From: Plumapathes pennacea
Lineage: Eukaryota > Cnidaria > Anthozoa > Antipatharia > Myriopathidae
Direction: 5' to 3'
NCBI GenBank assembly: GCA_964036295.1
Contig: OZ038464.1
Coordinates: forward strand, 18,832,443 to 18,896,442
Length of the DNA stretch: 64,000 nucleotides
A program made the position numbers and the translations under genes. Positions 1 to 13,500 of this stretch are shown in pieces (the first letter of the stretch is position 1; the number at the start of each line of letters is the position of its first letter). The notes below the pieces were generated by a model that was given only the letters and a program-made list of their open reading frames with translations, did not search any database and was not told the DNA's origin.

Positions 1-20
1 CTTCCTTTTCCCGTTAATAG

Positions 21-1615
<1,595 letters not shown>

Positions 1616-2250
1616 GCCGGTGTTGCATGCTGGACTCGAGTGTAAATAGACTCTGTCTCACTCAACCGTGATGCTTTGCACGCTCAACCGTCGGTATCCG
1701 CCATTTTGGATTTACCCGAAAGAATCTTGACATTGCAATTCCAACACAATCTGACACAATCTTCTCCAGTGTGGTATTCTGTGTAACAGTTTATTACTGT
1801 AAATCTAAGTATCCTTTTTGAAAGTTTTGTCAAATGATAGATGTAAACTCGAGCGCGCAAGGCATTGTGGTTGAGGTAACCTCCGACTGCGAAGCTTGCG
1901 ATACAAATTCTCCCAACTGGTTTGTTTTGGAAATGTATGGCAAAATAGTGAGTGTTTGTCTAGGTAAAACATGTGCCAAGTTTTTCGTACTGTACTACGT
2001 CAGGTGGAGTTTGAAAGGAGAACGTTTCTCTTGTTACGAGTGTCTGCCGATCACTGTGTGAGTGCATGTATGTTCAAGATTGGCTTTATATTGGTGCAGG
2101 TCCATATCCTTCCTCGCCCACACCAAGACCAAAGTCCGAAGTTTTAAAGACCTCGTTCCCGTAGCTAAGCAAGTCGTTTAGTAGACAACAGCGGCTTTGC
2201 TTGCGCTGGAACTGTACGACGATGTCCTTGAATAAACGCAGCTTGACTTC
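1616..2250 (+). terminator. PSMD2 3' UTR with polyadenylation signal
   Basis: No convincing coding exon follows the PSMD2 stop. A canonical AATAAA at 2231-2236 lies about 615 bases downstream and is the likely polyadenylation signal. A short open stretch at 2100-2181 looks fortuitous. Confidence 0.6.
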
Positions 2251-2318
2251 TTTAATATGTCTTCGTGTGAGTTATCCAATGGAATGATATAATCCTGGAA
2301 AGGATCAGCCATGTGGGA

Positions 2319-2652
2319 CACAGGCAGCCCAATCTTGATGTTCTGAGATTCTGTTAGAAATGTTTTTCTTTTTTCAAAAAAAAAAAAAAAATAATAATAA
2401 TAATAGTGAACTTATCTTTTTCATTGTGTTGTTTTATCCATTATGTTTTGAGGCCGATTGGAGCAATTCTGAGCGATAACCGCCACCAGCTGAAATATCG
2501 CTCAGAATTGCTCCAATCGGCCTCAAAAAAGTACATAATGAATAAAACAACACAAGGAACAAGATCGGTTCAGTATTTTTATTTTTGAACAAAAAAAAAA
2601 AAAAAAAAAAAAATCGAACAGAATCTCACATCAAGATTGGGCTGCCTGTGTG
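2319..2652. mobile_element. Foldback MITE with nested perfect hairpin
   Basis: The outer inverted repeat pairs CACAGGCAGCCCAATCTTG at 2319 with its complement ending at 2652. The inner arms at about 2448-2478 and 2496-2526 are perfect complements around a short loop, and the pairing extends outward through AT-rich arms (AACAACACAA against TTGTGTTGTT). Poly-A runs sit on both sides of the inner hairpin. There is no coding capacity. Confidence 0.8.
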
Positions 2653-2861
2653 TAGTACACCAATCTTGAGCGGCCCTGCGAGATTCAGAATAATGTCTAT
2701 ATGGGGAGGCTCCGCCCAGGCTTGCTTTTGCAGTGCGACGTAAGCATACACATAACATGCGTCCTCAAGGAATCGAACAAGTCCATGATTTGTTTATTCT
2801 ACTTCTGATGAAAACAAACGCTGCTGCTACACTGCCGGACGTAGGCAACCACAATACCGAG

Positions 2862-2896
<35 letters not shown>

Positions 2897-3936
2897 AAAA
2901 TACTAATGTGCTTTGAAGTTGTGGTACTGCCGGGCATGCTGTACTGAGTACGATCAGCGAGCGAGCAAAAAAAGGACAAACCTCCCAAGCTCCACTGGAT
3001 CCGCAACAGTAGCACAAACGTCTTAAAAGAAGCTTTAACAAAAATTGTACTTTTTGTTTATTCCGAGCATTTCGCTCTGGATGGATAATCGTAAAATTTT
3101 GAACCTCAAACTTCTTCGAAGTTTGCGAGTATCGCAATTTACAACATATTCGTGGCCGACAAAGTGCCGTTTGCACGAACTTGCACTGGAAAATTGTAAA
3201 TGTCAACTTTTTCGTTAACTACACTAAAATGCAAACGGCACTTGCTGTATGCCGTCATCTCGTCTCTCAGTATTTTATGTCTAAATTAGAAACCAATGCG
3301 CACATTTGATTAGTAGCAATGGATAACAACAAGTACTATAAGTCAACAAGCTTGCAAAAAAAAAAAAAAAAAAAAAAAAGAAAAAAAAAGACGTTCGCCG
3401 TGGGGAGAGTTGTCCGGATCCCAGGCCAGTTCGAGGGGCAACTCTGCTGAACACCCGTCCACGCTCAACGAACGGGGAGAGATAATTCAGCCCCCAAGCC
3501 ATGATGAATTATCCCTATAAATCCGAAGAGCGCTTAACAATGCTAAGCCGACTTGTTTAATATATGCACACAATAAGGTATATATAGTTTCAGACAGGCG
3601 CCCAGCATCCATATGGGATGTACCTTTATATCGTCCTTCAGTGCTAAATTTGCAAACCATTTGCACCGTCCTATTGTTATAACCGCTTCCCTACATCCGA
3701 GTTACTTAATATCTGCCTTTTTCCCTTTAATTAATTGTTGTAAATCGTCAGAATGTACTCTGATAGCAACATTGGTGCTCGGCGCATGCGCAACAGTTCA
3801 TTTGAGACTGTGGCACGTGCAACAGCCGAAACTTGTGTACTTGGCACCAGTTTCCGTGGACGCGCTTCCTGGCCTGGTCGCAACTTTGGACTTTTCTTCT
3901 TCTTCTGTTCTCGATGTCTTCTTTTTTCACGGCGAA
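2653..3936. other. Intergenic region between PSMD2 and the ARM-TIR-SAM gene
   Basis: I see no gene here. The region holds a run of 31 G (2865-2895), an inverted-repeat-like stretch around 3050-3250 (AGTGCCGTTTGCAC and GCAAACGGCACTT) related to sequences near 14150-14340 and 16000-16160, and a poly-A tract at about 3356-3389. The final few hundred bases should contain the promoter of the downstream gene; no TATA box stands out. Confidence 0.6.
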
Positions 3937-3942
3937 ATGTAA
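3937..3942 (+). promoter_or_regulatory. Minimal start-stop upstream ORF (ATG TAA)
   Basis: An ATG immediately followed by TAA lies 21 bases upstream of, and in frame with, the main ATG at 3958. Start-stop elements of this kind can stall initiating ribosomes and lower translation of the main frame. Whether it lies in the mature 5' UTR depends on the transcription start, which cannot be seen. Confidence 0.4.
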
Positions 3943-3957
3943 CGCTTGGAAACGCCA

Positions 3958-6900
3958 ATGGGATCAGGAAACACCAAAGGACGGCGGCTAGAAGTTAGCA
4001 AAGCACAAGAGGAACGTAAAGAAGATACTCAATGCCACAAAAATGGCGTTTTACCGGTCATAAGCATCGTCGAACCGACTCCTACTCCGGATGAAGTCGA
4101 AGCAAAAACAACACAGGAATCAGCAGAAAGGAAGGCTACGGTTGTGGCTCCGAAGTATGACGATCCCACATTGATTGAGTATGTGCAAGAGAACCCCGAA
4201 CTTGGTGCGATGTTAAACGATAGCTTCGAAGCAGTGAAGGGCCTGAAAGATTGCTTGGAATCGGACTGTTTGTTGCCAACAGAGTCCTGCAAGGGAGTAG
4301 ATGAATATGGGTTAATTCTTACGAGACTTTATTTTAGGCGGAAAAGTAACTCGAGGTCTAAACTTTGTTCGTTTGTGATACAGTTGGGGTTTCCCAAACT
4401 TGTTCGGGACATTTTTGAGACTCTGAGGACCCGGTTTCCTGAGGCTTCGACTTGGGACAGGAAACCGAAGGACGAGGGGGAAGCAGAGAATAAAAACAAA
4501 GAAGAGGAAAAGGAAACGGAAAAGAAAACGGAAAAGGAAACGGTAATTATTGGCAAATTTCTCGAAACAGTTTGAGACTTTGACATTTAGCATTATTTTA
4601 TTTATTTAATTAGCATTTAGCAAAATTCACGTTTACATACAATACAATAGTTTTTATTTAAACACGACAGGAGTTTTAAGCATTGCTGCTTGGGGCTCAA
4701 ACTGAAATGAACGCAAAACAATGACCATATTGAAGTAAAACAAAACCTGAATCAACAAGTGGTTGTTGCATAAGCTTGTTCCCAGGGTACTCTCTCGCTG
4801 TTGCCTCATTTACTTCATGGCGGCGGCTGAGGCCGAACTAGGATGCAGATTTATCCGATTGTAATCGATGATCGGTTGAATGGACGATCCATTTATTTCC
4901 AGTGATTGCAATTATGAAATCAAAACTGATTCTGAACACTAATTTTCATTTTGGTCAGGATATGCAACTACTCTCACTGGTACCAGAGGTTTTCTAATCC
5001 TCTGAGTGAAACATTGAGCCATGCAGCGGTGAAACGGTGGAAAGCTGGAAAAAACTCAGCTCATTGCTTCACGATTTGCTTTTTGCTGCTGCACAGCTCA
5101 ATGTTTTGCTCAGAACTTAGAAAACCTCTGGTACCAGGATGCACCAAGATTTTGCATACACATTAGCAAAGTTGCGTAGGGTGTATAAATCCACAGTAAG
5201 CAGTGCGATATCTGGATGCATATCAATCTAACATTAATTCACACATAATTCTCTCCAGACTACTACTGAGCAACATGACAATGATGAAGATGACAAGACA
5301 GACCTGAAGGCTGCACAGGATTGTCTTGCTGGTGGTATTAGTAGTGCAGTGATGAATTTCTCTGACCTAAATGACAATTTCTGCACTGCCTGTGGTGAGG
5401 AGGGACTGATCAATTTTTTTGTGGAGATGTCAAATAATGCCAAGACATGCCTCCCAGCTTTAGTGAAATATGTGGTAAGTATTCATCTTATTGTTAGTTA
5501 TATATTAATGAACAAAAGAATAAAATATTCTAATTGACAGTAAAATCCTGGTTTTAATAGCCTTGAGAGTGAAAGGGTTGTTAAAGTCATACATCAAGTT
5601 TTATGTTTGAATGAAATTAGTAAAATGTTGGTATGAATAGTACACCTCTCTAAGACAGACACCTGGTAGGAGAAGTCCCTGCCGTTTCTTCAGTCATTTA
5701 TTCGATGACTACTGTAACTGAACTCTCTCTCTAAAATGAACAGTACTTGGACTGGTCCCAATGGTGTCTGTCTAGTAAAGCAGACATTCTATTTTATTGG
5801 TAATACAGTATAATATAATATGATAAATATTTTACTTCAGAATCCAGAGACCCAACGCCTGAAAAAATACTCAAAGCGGGGAAGGATGCTTAGCAAATTC
5901 CTTGGCATTTTACACAATCTGAGCAAGCGCTCACAATGCAGGATTCATTTCACCAACTGTAATGCAGTGGAAGTAGTGGTTCCCATCCTGAAGGCAGAAG
6001 TTACACTCTATGCCACTAAAGCCTTGCTGATTTTAGCATACCTGATTGATGAGAAAAACAATGAGATGATCATGTCAGACAAAGGTAAATGATGTTCAAA
6101 CCATAACTATTTTGTGGGATAGCATGGAGATATACTGAGTGCAGGAAAAAAGGGTTATGATAAAGTATTAATAAATGGATATATAATATTATTACACTTA
6201 CTACCAGATCACTAATCATTCAACGTGTTATTGGTTATTATTTTGATAGTAATATTTAGTTAGAATCAGTAAGGGTGTACTGTTTTAGGATGGTTGAGAA
6301 GTTTGTGTTTTGAATTGAGAAGTGCGTTGAACTAAATCACACTTAAACTTCTCACTGTCAATGCTCAAAATGTCAGCTCAAACTTCTTAACATCATCCAG
6401 CTTTCATGCATTGGCTAAAATCAGTACATCCCACCATTTACTCAGTCTATTCCATTTAGTCAATATTATTGTTACATCACGAGATATTTCATCTCTGTGT
6501 CTTCTCTATTTTGTGCAGAGCCCATAATTTTTCTCATTAGAAGTCTTGAGAAATCACTGAAAGCTACAACTCGTCGCTACCTGGGTTTCAGTCCGTTTGA
6601 ACTTGCTGAGGGGTTGGGTCAAATCGCGTCCAATGACGTGAACAAGAAGCTGGTAAGAATGTCAGACTGTGTACCATATTCAACAGGAGTTTATACACTG
6701 TATTCTTTGTTGCTCATGAACTACAGTATACTTACCTGAAGATGTCAAGCACACAAATTTTGGAATGCATAAAAGTTATAGACCAAGTGCATGTGAATAT
6801 TTGTATGAACAATATATTTTTATCAAACAAACAATAATTTAACTTCATTTCAAAATTAGAGTGGCATCAAATGCTGCTCATCACATGCACCAAATTAAAT

Positions 6901-9900
6901 GCAAATGAGCCACTGTACTATGAGCTAATTTGCATTAGGTTCTGTGTGAGGAACAGTGTCTGAAATGGGCCTTAGTCACGATAAAGTTTCGGGACTGTAG
7001 GTCAAACAAACAAATGAACCAGATCATGAGAAAGAGCATTTTCTAAACTAGTCATCAAGTAAGTTTCAGAGCTGTAGGTCAAAGTCACAAGAAAAGACAA
7101 ACGAAAAATTTGACGAGTAAGAGACATGAAAAACAAAGTTATGGTGGACAAATTTACTAATGTAATCATTGGCCTATAGATTGGTAGCAACGGAGCCATT
7201 TCTATCCTAGTGAAGATGATTCAGAAAGCCAAAACAGAAGAGGAGAAAACTGTGGCAGCAGAGACTCTCTGGACACTGACGTTTGACGAAGAGAACAAGA
7301 AAGCCATTAGAGAGGATGAGCAGGCCATGACTGTGTTGAATGAACTCAAGCAAAGTGAGGTAAGCGAGACACGCAAGGCTGCTGCTGGAGTGTTGTGGGA
7401 ACTGGAGGGCAAGGACAAGCATTCCGGAGAGGTGCACGAGACAGGTGTGTTGTTTACACTCCTTTGCTTCTTTCTCTTCTTGTTCTTCGTCGTGGTCGTC
7501 GTTGTCTTCTTCTCGTCCCTCTCTCTCTCTCTGTCAATATATTTCTCCATCCTTTATCCTGCTTCTTTCTCCCCTCTTTATGTTTCACGTTTCTACACTC
7601 TCACTCTCCATCTTTCATTCTGCTCTTTTCTTCATACATCATCATTCCCCCCCCTCCCCTCCCCCCCTTCTCTCAATATTGAATTCTTGAATGATGGGTG
7701 ACCTGCGATATTTCTCTAAATTGTCCTTTTAGTCGTCTCAGATTCAAGCTCGCACATCATGATCAGCTATCAGTGGGACGTGCAGGACGTTGTGATCCAG
7801 ATTAGGAACAAACTTCAGGCTACAGGCTTTAAAGTGTGGATGGATATCGACGAGATGGGCGGCTCTACGCTTGAGAGCATGGCCAAGGCGGTAGAGGACG
7901 CCGCTGTCGTATTGATATGTGTGTCGCAGAAGTATAAAGACAGTCCCAACTGTCGCTCAGGTGAGATAACAGGTCTCAGTGTGACGTCAATCGGGTTGAG
8001 TGGTAAAATGAGACATCATCATGGTAGTGTGACGTCATCATTTTAGGTGGTATTGTGGCGTCGCTTGCGAAGGGTGGCCAAACGATAAAGCTTGAATAGA
8101 CTTCCGGAAATTTTCAGTCTTGCTAACGTCGTCTTCAATGTAAAACCAAACGCAAGTTACTTTTGTTTCTGATTGGTTGAAAGTATTTCTCTCAGCCTCT
8201 GTGATTGGCGGTGTAATTAATTTGGCTTCCTTTTTTGTTTGTTTACAGTCGTCTTATAACCCCTTTAAGTCTGGTTTACGCGAGCAACACAAGCGTAAGG
8301 TTTAAGCACAAGCTACATTTTTGATTTTTGTTGCTGTGCTTGCGTCGCTCGAGAAAACCAGCAGCTATATTGACAGACTTGACTCATGTAGCGTAGACAA
8401 TAAAGTCCCTGTTTTCTTTTGCTTAGAGGCGGAGTACACGTTTCAATTGCGCAGAGACGTCATTCCGCTGATGATGGAGAAAAACTACACACCTGACGGC
8501 TGGCTTGGTATGATCGTGGGCGCAAAGTTATGGATTGACTTCCGTGCCAAGCGCAACGTGACCAGCGGTTTGGAAAAATTAGTGAAGGAGTTGAAGGACC
8601 GAGGAAGACAAGAGAATGAAGAGCTCGTGCAAGGTAATTAAACGACTGGTGTGTAGAAATTAATGTCAAAGGAAGATGTAATTAAGCCGCTTACGGGAGC
8701 TTTGATTGTACTAGGTTTCCCCACTGTACGATTATACATAACTGTTGAGAAACTGAAAGAAAACATTGAAGTTGATCAGGTGTGGTAGACAGAGTCTGAT
8801 TGGTAGTTCAATCATGGTTTTAACCAATGGACGAGCTCGTTAGTTTCCTCAAGACAACCTGTCTTTTCCTTAGTGACGTCATTGGATGTGGTGGACACCA
8901 GGCCTGATCGACCTGACATTCGCAAGTGGACTCCAGAAGACGTGGCTAAGTGGCTGGTGGACTCTGGATTAGAAAAGTAAGTCGACTAAAAATATGTAGC
9001 TGTTAGTGTTGTCGTTATCAGAATTGTTTTCAATATCGTCATCATCATCAACAATTATTTTTATCGTGGTATCGTTATTGTCTTCGTTATCGTTATCGCC
9101 ATCGTTGATCGTTAGTTATCGTTATCGTGTTCGTCATCGTCTTGTGTAGTTATTACCATTTTAGGGCCGTTTTCAGAAGATTGTCGAAAGTAATCGTGAT
9201 TGCGTTTGCCACGCTTTTTGATTGGTTCATGAAAGTTTAGCAGTATCCTCAGCCAATCAGGAACCACACTTTTCATCCTTTGTTGTTTTCAGGTTCAACA
9301 TTGAAACAAAGTTCCGGCTGGACGGACCGCTGCTGATCCGCCTTCACAATCTGAAAAACGAGGTAAATGTATGGTGGACAATGGGCTAAGAAATGTCTAC
9401 CTCTATCTCATTTGTTAGTTAGTTTTTTTGTTGGTTGGTTGTCCCGGGTGTGTATGTGGGTGGGCAGTACTCCTCAGAATTTTGGGGCGGCGGTGTACCG
9501 TACGGTCCTCTAAAGTATGACCCTATTTCAGACCCAAACATACAATTTTTCGTACCTATTTTCAGGCCTGTCCCTCAAACGTAGCCTATATTTGTCGCCT
9601 TGTATCAAAATTTCACCTTATCCTATTCTAGACCGAAATCACAAAATTGATGCCCTATTCGAGACCAAAACGATAGTATGGCTATTCTACGAGAGTACTC
9701 TCCATCCCTTTCACATTCAGCGGTTGACACCAGTCGTCATAAGAAACACATGAATATGTATCCCAGCTTCCCTAACGTCCTTCATGGTGGCTAACGATTC
9801 GATTCGCGTATTTATGTTTTTCCTCGTTTGTTCTTGTCTCAACAGAGCCCGGAGTTCTATTACTCTTCAATCCTCCGAGACTTTCGTCTGTCAAATGTGT

Positions 9901-9947
9901 TTGAAGTGCTTCAATTCACTGACGCACTGGACCAATTAATGGACTAA
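3958..9947 (+). CDS. ARM-TIR-SAM protein (SARM1-like parts, permuted order), predicted N-myristoylated
   Basis: Ten exons join in phase: 3958-4542, 5259-5474, 5841-6084, 6519-6652, 7180-7444, 7733-7960, 8427-8633, 8874-8976, 9293-9362 and 9846-9947 (717 residues). The start MGSGNTK fits the N-myristoylation consensus; the in-frame codon four positions upstream is TTG. Residues 1-195 are charged and end in a KE-rich stretch. Residues about 200-480 look like armadillo-type helices (AVEVVVPILKAE, AAETLWTLTFDEENKKAI, AAAGVLWELEG). A TIR domain spans about 487-595, with HIMISYQWDVQ, VWMDIDEMGG, VVLICVSQKYKDSPNC and SEAEY. A SAM domain spans about 636-715 (IRKWTPEDVAKWLVDSGLEK). E558, in the C-x-x-E position where TIR NADases carry their catalytic glutamate, is encoded across the exon 6/7 junction. 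Human SARM1 is ARM-SAM-SAM-TIR, so the order here differs. NAD cleavage is inference; a scaffold role is the alternative. Confidence 0.9.
5640..5790. mobile_element. Decayed mariner/pogo-type MITE
   Basis: Within intron 2 of the ARM-TIR-SAM gene, ACCTCTCTAAGACAGACAC near 5644 and GGTGTCTGTCTAGTAAAG near 5764 are imperfect inverted ends. They resemble the better-preserved element at 57695-57884. Confidence 0.4.
8110..8225. repeat. Repeat family F1 copy in intron 6 of the ARM-TIR-SAM gene
   Basis: It shares AAAACCAAACGCAAGTTAC and TCTCTCAGCCTCTGTGATTGG with the copy at 53715-54035. It does not touch the exon borders. Confidence 0.5.
9170..9290. repeat. Repeat family F1 copy in intron 8 of the ARM-TIR-SAM gene
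   Basis: The stretch runs GTTTTCAGAAGATTGTCGAAA, then TGATTGCGTTTG and AGCCAATCAGGAAC, matching the first half of the 47041 and 53715 copies. It ends a few bases before the exon 9 acceptor at 9291-9292. Confidence 0.5.
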
Positions 9948-10563
9948 CAAAGCGCTGTTGATCAGTGACGACAGGGCCCGGATGCTCCACCGGTCAGGCG
10001 AATGTCTGAAGATCACCCCCACTCCCAGGATACACCCTGCGCGCGGAGATCATCAGGTGGGCTTAATGATATCATGCAGTCTTCAGCGACCGTTTAATAC
10101 TTCGCTGAACCTTGGAGTGGCGCTAAACACGTGGCTCGACATCTGGAGGAGAGTGTGTGTACGTGATTTTATTTGACAGCACATCCGTGTCACGTGGTCT
10201 TGTTATATGTCACGTGACTGATGGCGGTTGAAGTCAAGGGCAGACTGACAGTTTTTTCCCTCTAATGGAGTACTGATGCTGGAAACGTCAGCCAACACAT
10301 TCTTTACAGCGTTCGGCATAACCACATCAATCTTACGTTGATACATTCGAACGTTATAAAAGTTAGAATGTCGCTTACTTCTTTTATCCATTCATACATC
10401 CGTGAGTCGTATTATCCATTCATCCATTTGCTTATACCCTGTTAGACTGAATTATATTGAATATGATAAGTTATACACAATTATTCCAAGAAATATTCCA
10501 AGAACTTCTTAATTTTAGTTTCTAAGAAACATTTTAAATACATTCAGTCGTACTTTTGTCATT

Positions 10564-13500
10564 TCACCAAATCAACGCATTGTCCTGTGCGACATCAGGA
10601 CGGATTTTGTCAGCGGTCGACTGATTCAAATTTGTCGGTGAAATTGTCGAGCTCTTGTCAAGAAAACTGGTCCCCAGGTTTTTTGAGCCATTGAGATCAC
10701 CAGGGAACCGCGCGCTGTTTGTTCCCGCCATTGGGTCACTGCCGTCCAAGGCAAGTGTTTGACTATATCTGGAACCCAAGATGAAAGCCTCCGAACCTGA
10801 TACGTAAAATGAGGATCTTCGTGTGTTGTAAACGTCGGATTGCAGCGCGAAACTCGATGACCGTGCAAGTTTCTTTCTGGAGAATCGATAGAACTTCTGA
10901 AACACATTTTGAGCGCTTGGGTGGCCGATGTTTCTCTCTTGAATGCGATGTTCCGTATCCTGGTCCTGTCGAGTAAGCAAAGGTGTCGCGTTCAGAGATT
11001 GGCCAGGGTGGGGGTGTATAGGGGTTGTCTTCAAAGAGCGCAGTCTGATATTCCGGGCTACTCTCAAAGTATCCACTTGGACTGCGGCTTTTTTTAGAAA
11101 CTACAGTATAACCCCGCATCTCGAACTCTCAATGGAAGCGGGAAATAGTTCGAGATAGTGGGGGATCGAGATAAACGGGGTTCTACCAAGGGAAATTTCT
11201 AGTAAGTTCATTTCCGAGAGAATTCGGATTCTGTTCGAGATAGCGGGGAGTTTGAGATAACCGAGTTGGAGATAGTGGGTTATACTGTAACTTAACACGT
11301 TGAATGCAGTTACAGTTATGAACGAAAGTTCACAAGGTCGCGGAAATTCCAGGGTGGTAATTTTTTTTTACGAGACATACTTAGAACACAAAATAGTATT
11401 TTAGCGGCACCAAACTTTTTAATGACCTCAACCTCGATGTAAAAGCTTCTGTCAGGTATATCGTAACTATCTTATCGTATTATATATCTTATCTTGCAGA
11501 GTGAAAAATAAGTAATATATATATATGTATATAACTTTAATCATGGCTCTCTGGAAGAGCATGTATTGGAAAAATAAATGTAAATAAATTACTCCATAAC
11601 GATTTATATTAATTCTGTCTCGAATTCTATCGACATTACCTCGTATCCCGGATGTGCCTCGCTGACGTCATAACTGTGTATCCTACTGTTGCTCATTCCT
11701 GGGAATGCGTTCCCATTAGTGTCATAATGAGAGTTTTTGTGCCCGCCATTTTCGGATGTAGCACTTCGAAGTGAGGTTGGTGACGTACGCAGTATGTAAT
11801 CTCGAGTGCGCATATGTTGACTCTGCTCAAGCGTTTTGTACGAACCGAAAGGAAATTGATTTGCTTCTTGTAAAACTACTTCGGAAAGCTCGACGGGCTG
11901 ATCTTCGAAACGAGATTTCCTGGAGCGTCGGCCTTTTTGCTGCCATGACTGTGGTGTGGGTGATTTTGGACGCTTGATTCCCTCCCTGAATTTCACTCTT
12001 TCGTTCGTTCTCTGGGAGGGGACATCCGTAGCGCTATTGAGGCTGTACAAGCTGTCGTCCTTTTCGATAGCTTTCCTTTCGAAGCGCACTTTTTTGTAGG
12101 TTCGTTGTGCAGTGTCTGCTTTTTGTAGACCCATCTGGCACCGCCTTGCCTGTAAGGTAGATACTCGAGCTCAAAATACAGATTTAACCTTTTAAGAATA
12201 TATTGTATGAGTGACATAGTGAGGGTATTGACAATTCAATCAAGTTCCATCTAAGCAAGGTATCAAGAACCTAGTTGTCCATATTGATTGATATATTTCT
12301 GGTGAGAAACTGAGGGAGAACAATTAAAGTTGACCACTCTTGGGAGTGAAAGGATTAGGCGAAGTCTAAGTTTGATTCAATATTTACACGTGCAAATCAC
12401 CACTAAGTGGACTTTAATCTACGGATTTGGACATGGTATTAGATCTTGAAAAGTATTTTAATTTTTAAACAGAATACACTTCAAGACACTTCATTGAGTA
12501 TGCCTGGTGCCTCTGTTTCGAAACGAGGCCTAGTGAAACCCTTCTTTTGAAAATAAGTTTGATTTGCATGGAAATAAAAACTTATTTTCATTAGAAAGGA
12601 TTCTTACTTGGCCTCGTCTTGAAACTGAGCCATGAGCGTCTGCATGTGACAGGTTTTGGCTTTTTGTTAAATTAAATTTTGGTAGCGAACTTTTCCCAGA
12701 CCCAAAGCTTACTTGCTGTAAAATCTCTGCACAAGCTTCGTTTCCACGGTCACTGGCCACTTCCGCTGCTGACCTTCCCGCGCGGTCGAGAATATCCAAC
12801 GAAACACCGCTGTAAAACAAGCCCGGAATCATGTGAATATCTCAACCAAGATGCTTTGCGCGCTTTTTTTCTGTAAGTGACTTTAACATGACCAAGAGTT
12901 GTTGCTTTCTTTTTTCTTTTTGTTTTGTTTTTGTTTTGTTTTTTTTGTTGTTTTTTTTTTTTGCGAAGTTTATTACCCGAAAACATAAATAGAATCTACA
13001 GTATTTAGAGTTGTCTCTGTTTGTCCGTTAAAAGTTGTGTCAGTTCCGGCGGATGGAAACAAAACTACAAGCGCGCAAAGCACTGCGGTTGGGAGATTCA
13101 TAGAAGCCTTCGCTACCTTTTAATCAGCAGCTTGACAACCTCGGTGTGACCGTGTTCCGCTGCAATGTGTAAGGGACTGGATCCTGCTTTATTTCTTTCT
13201 TGTCCCAGACCCCAACCGTGGCCCAGTAGCCACTGAACACACGATCTATGACCAGCGGCTGCAGCTGAAGCAAGAGAGGTATAATAAGGCTTGTTACAGA
13301 ATAATAGTAGCTTCACCGGTCACGTGGTCTGATTTGAGTAAACAAGAGGTGCCAGAAATTTGACTGACAAATTTCGAGACTAGATTGTGTCAAACATTAG
13401 CTGAAGTTCTCCTTTTTTACCGAAATGCATTGGTGTGTTGCCGCTTCGATCTCTAGCCAATCCGCTGCAACCGATTGAACCAACCAGAAAGCCCATACAG

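Noticed and set aside
2100..2181. Possible terminal exon (SISFLAHTKTKVRSFKDLVP) after PSMD2
   Set aside because: The PSMD2 stop at 1615 gives the expected C-terminus, no phased upstream exon was found, and the stretch lies before the PSMD2 polyadenylation signal.
3946..3957. Upstream in-frame start giving a four-residue extension of the ARM-TIR-SAM protein
   Set aside because: The codon at 3946 is TTG, not ATG; the ATG at 3958 gives a myristoylation-type N-terminus.
10763..11119. Alternative frame in the last espin-like exon (SPSGYFESSPEYQTALFE)
   Set aside because: It looks partly protein-like, but it is not in phase with the preceding exon's donor and runs into a non-protein-like end; kept only as a caveat.
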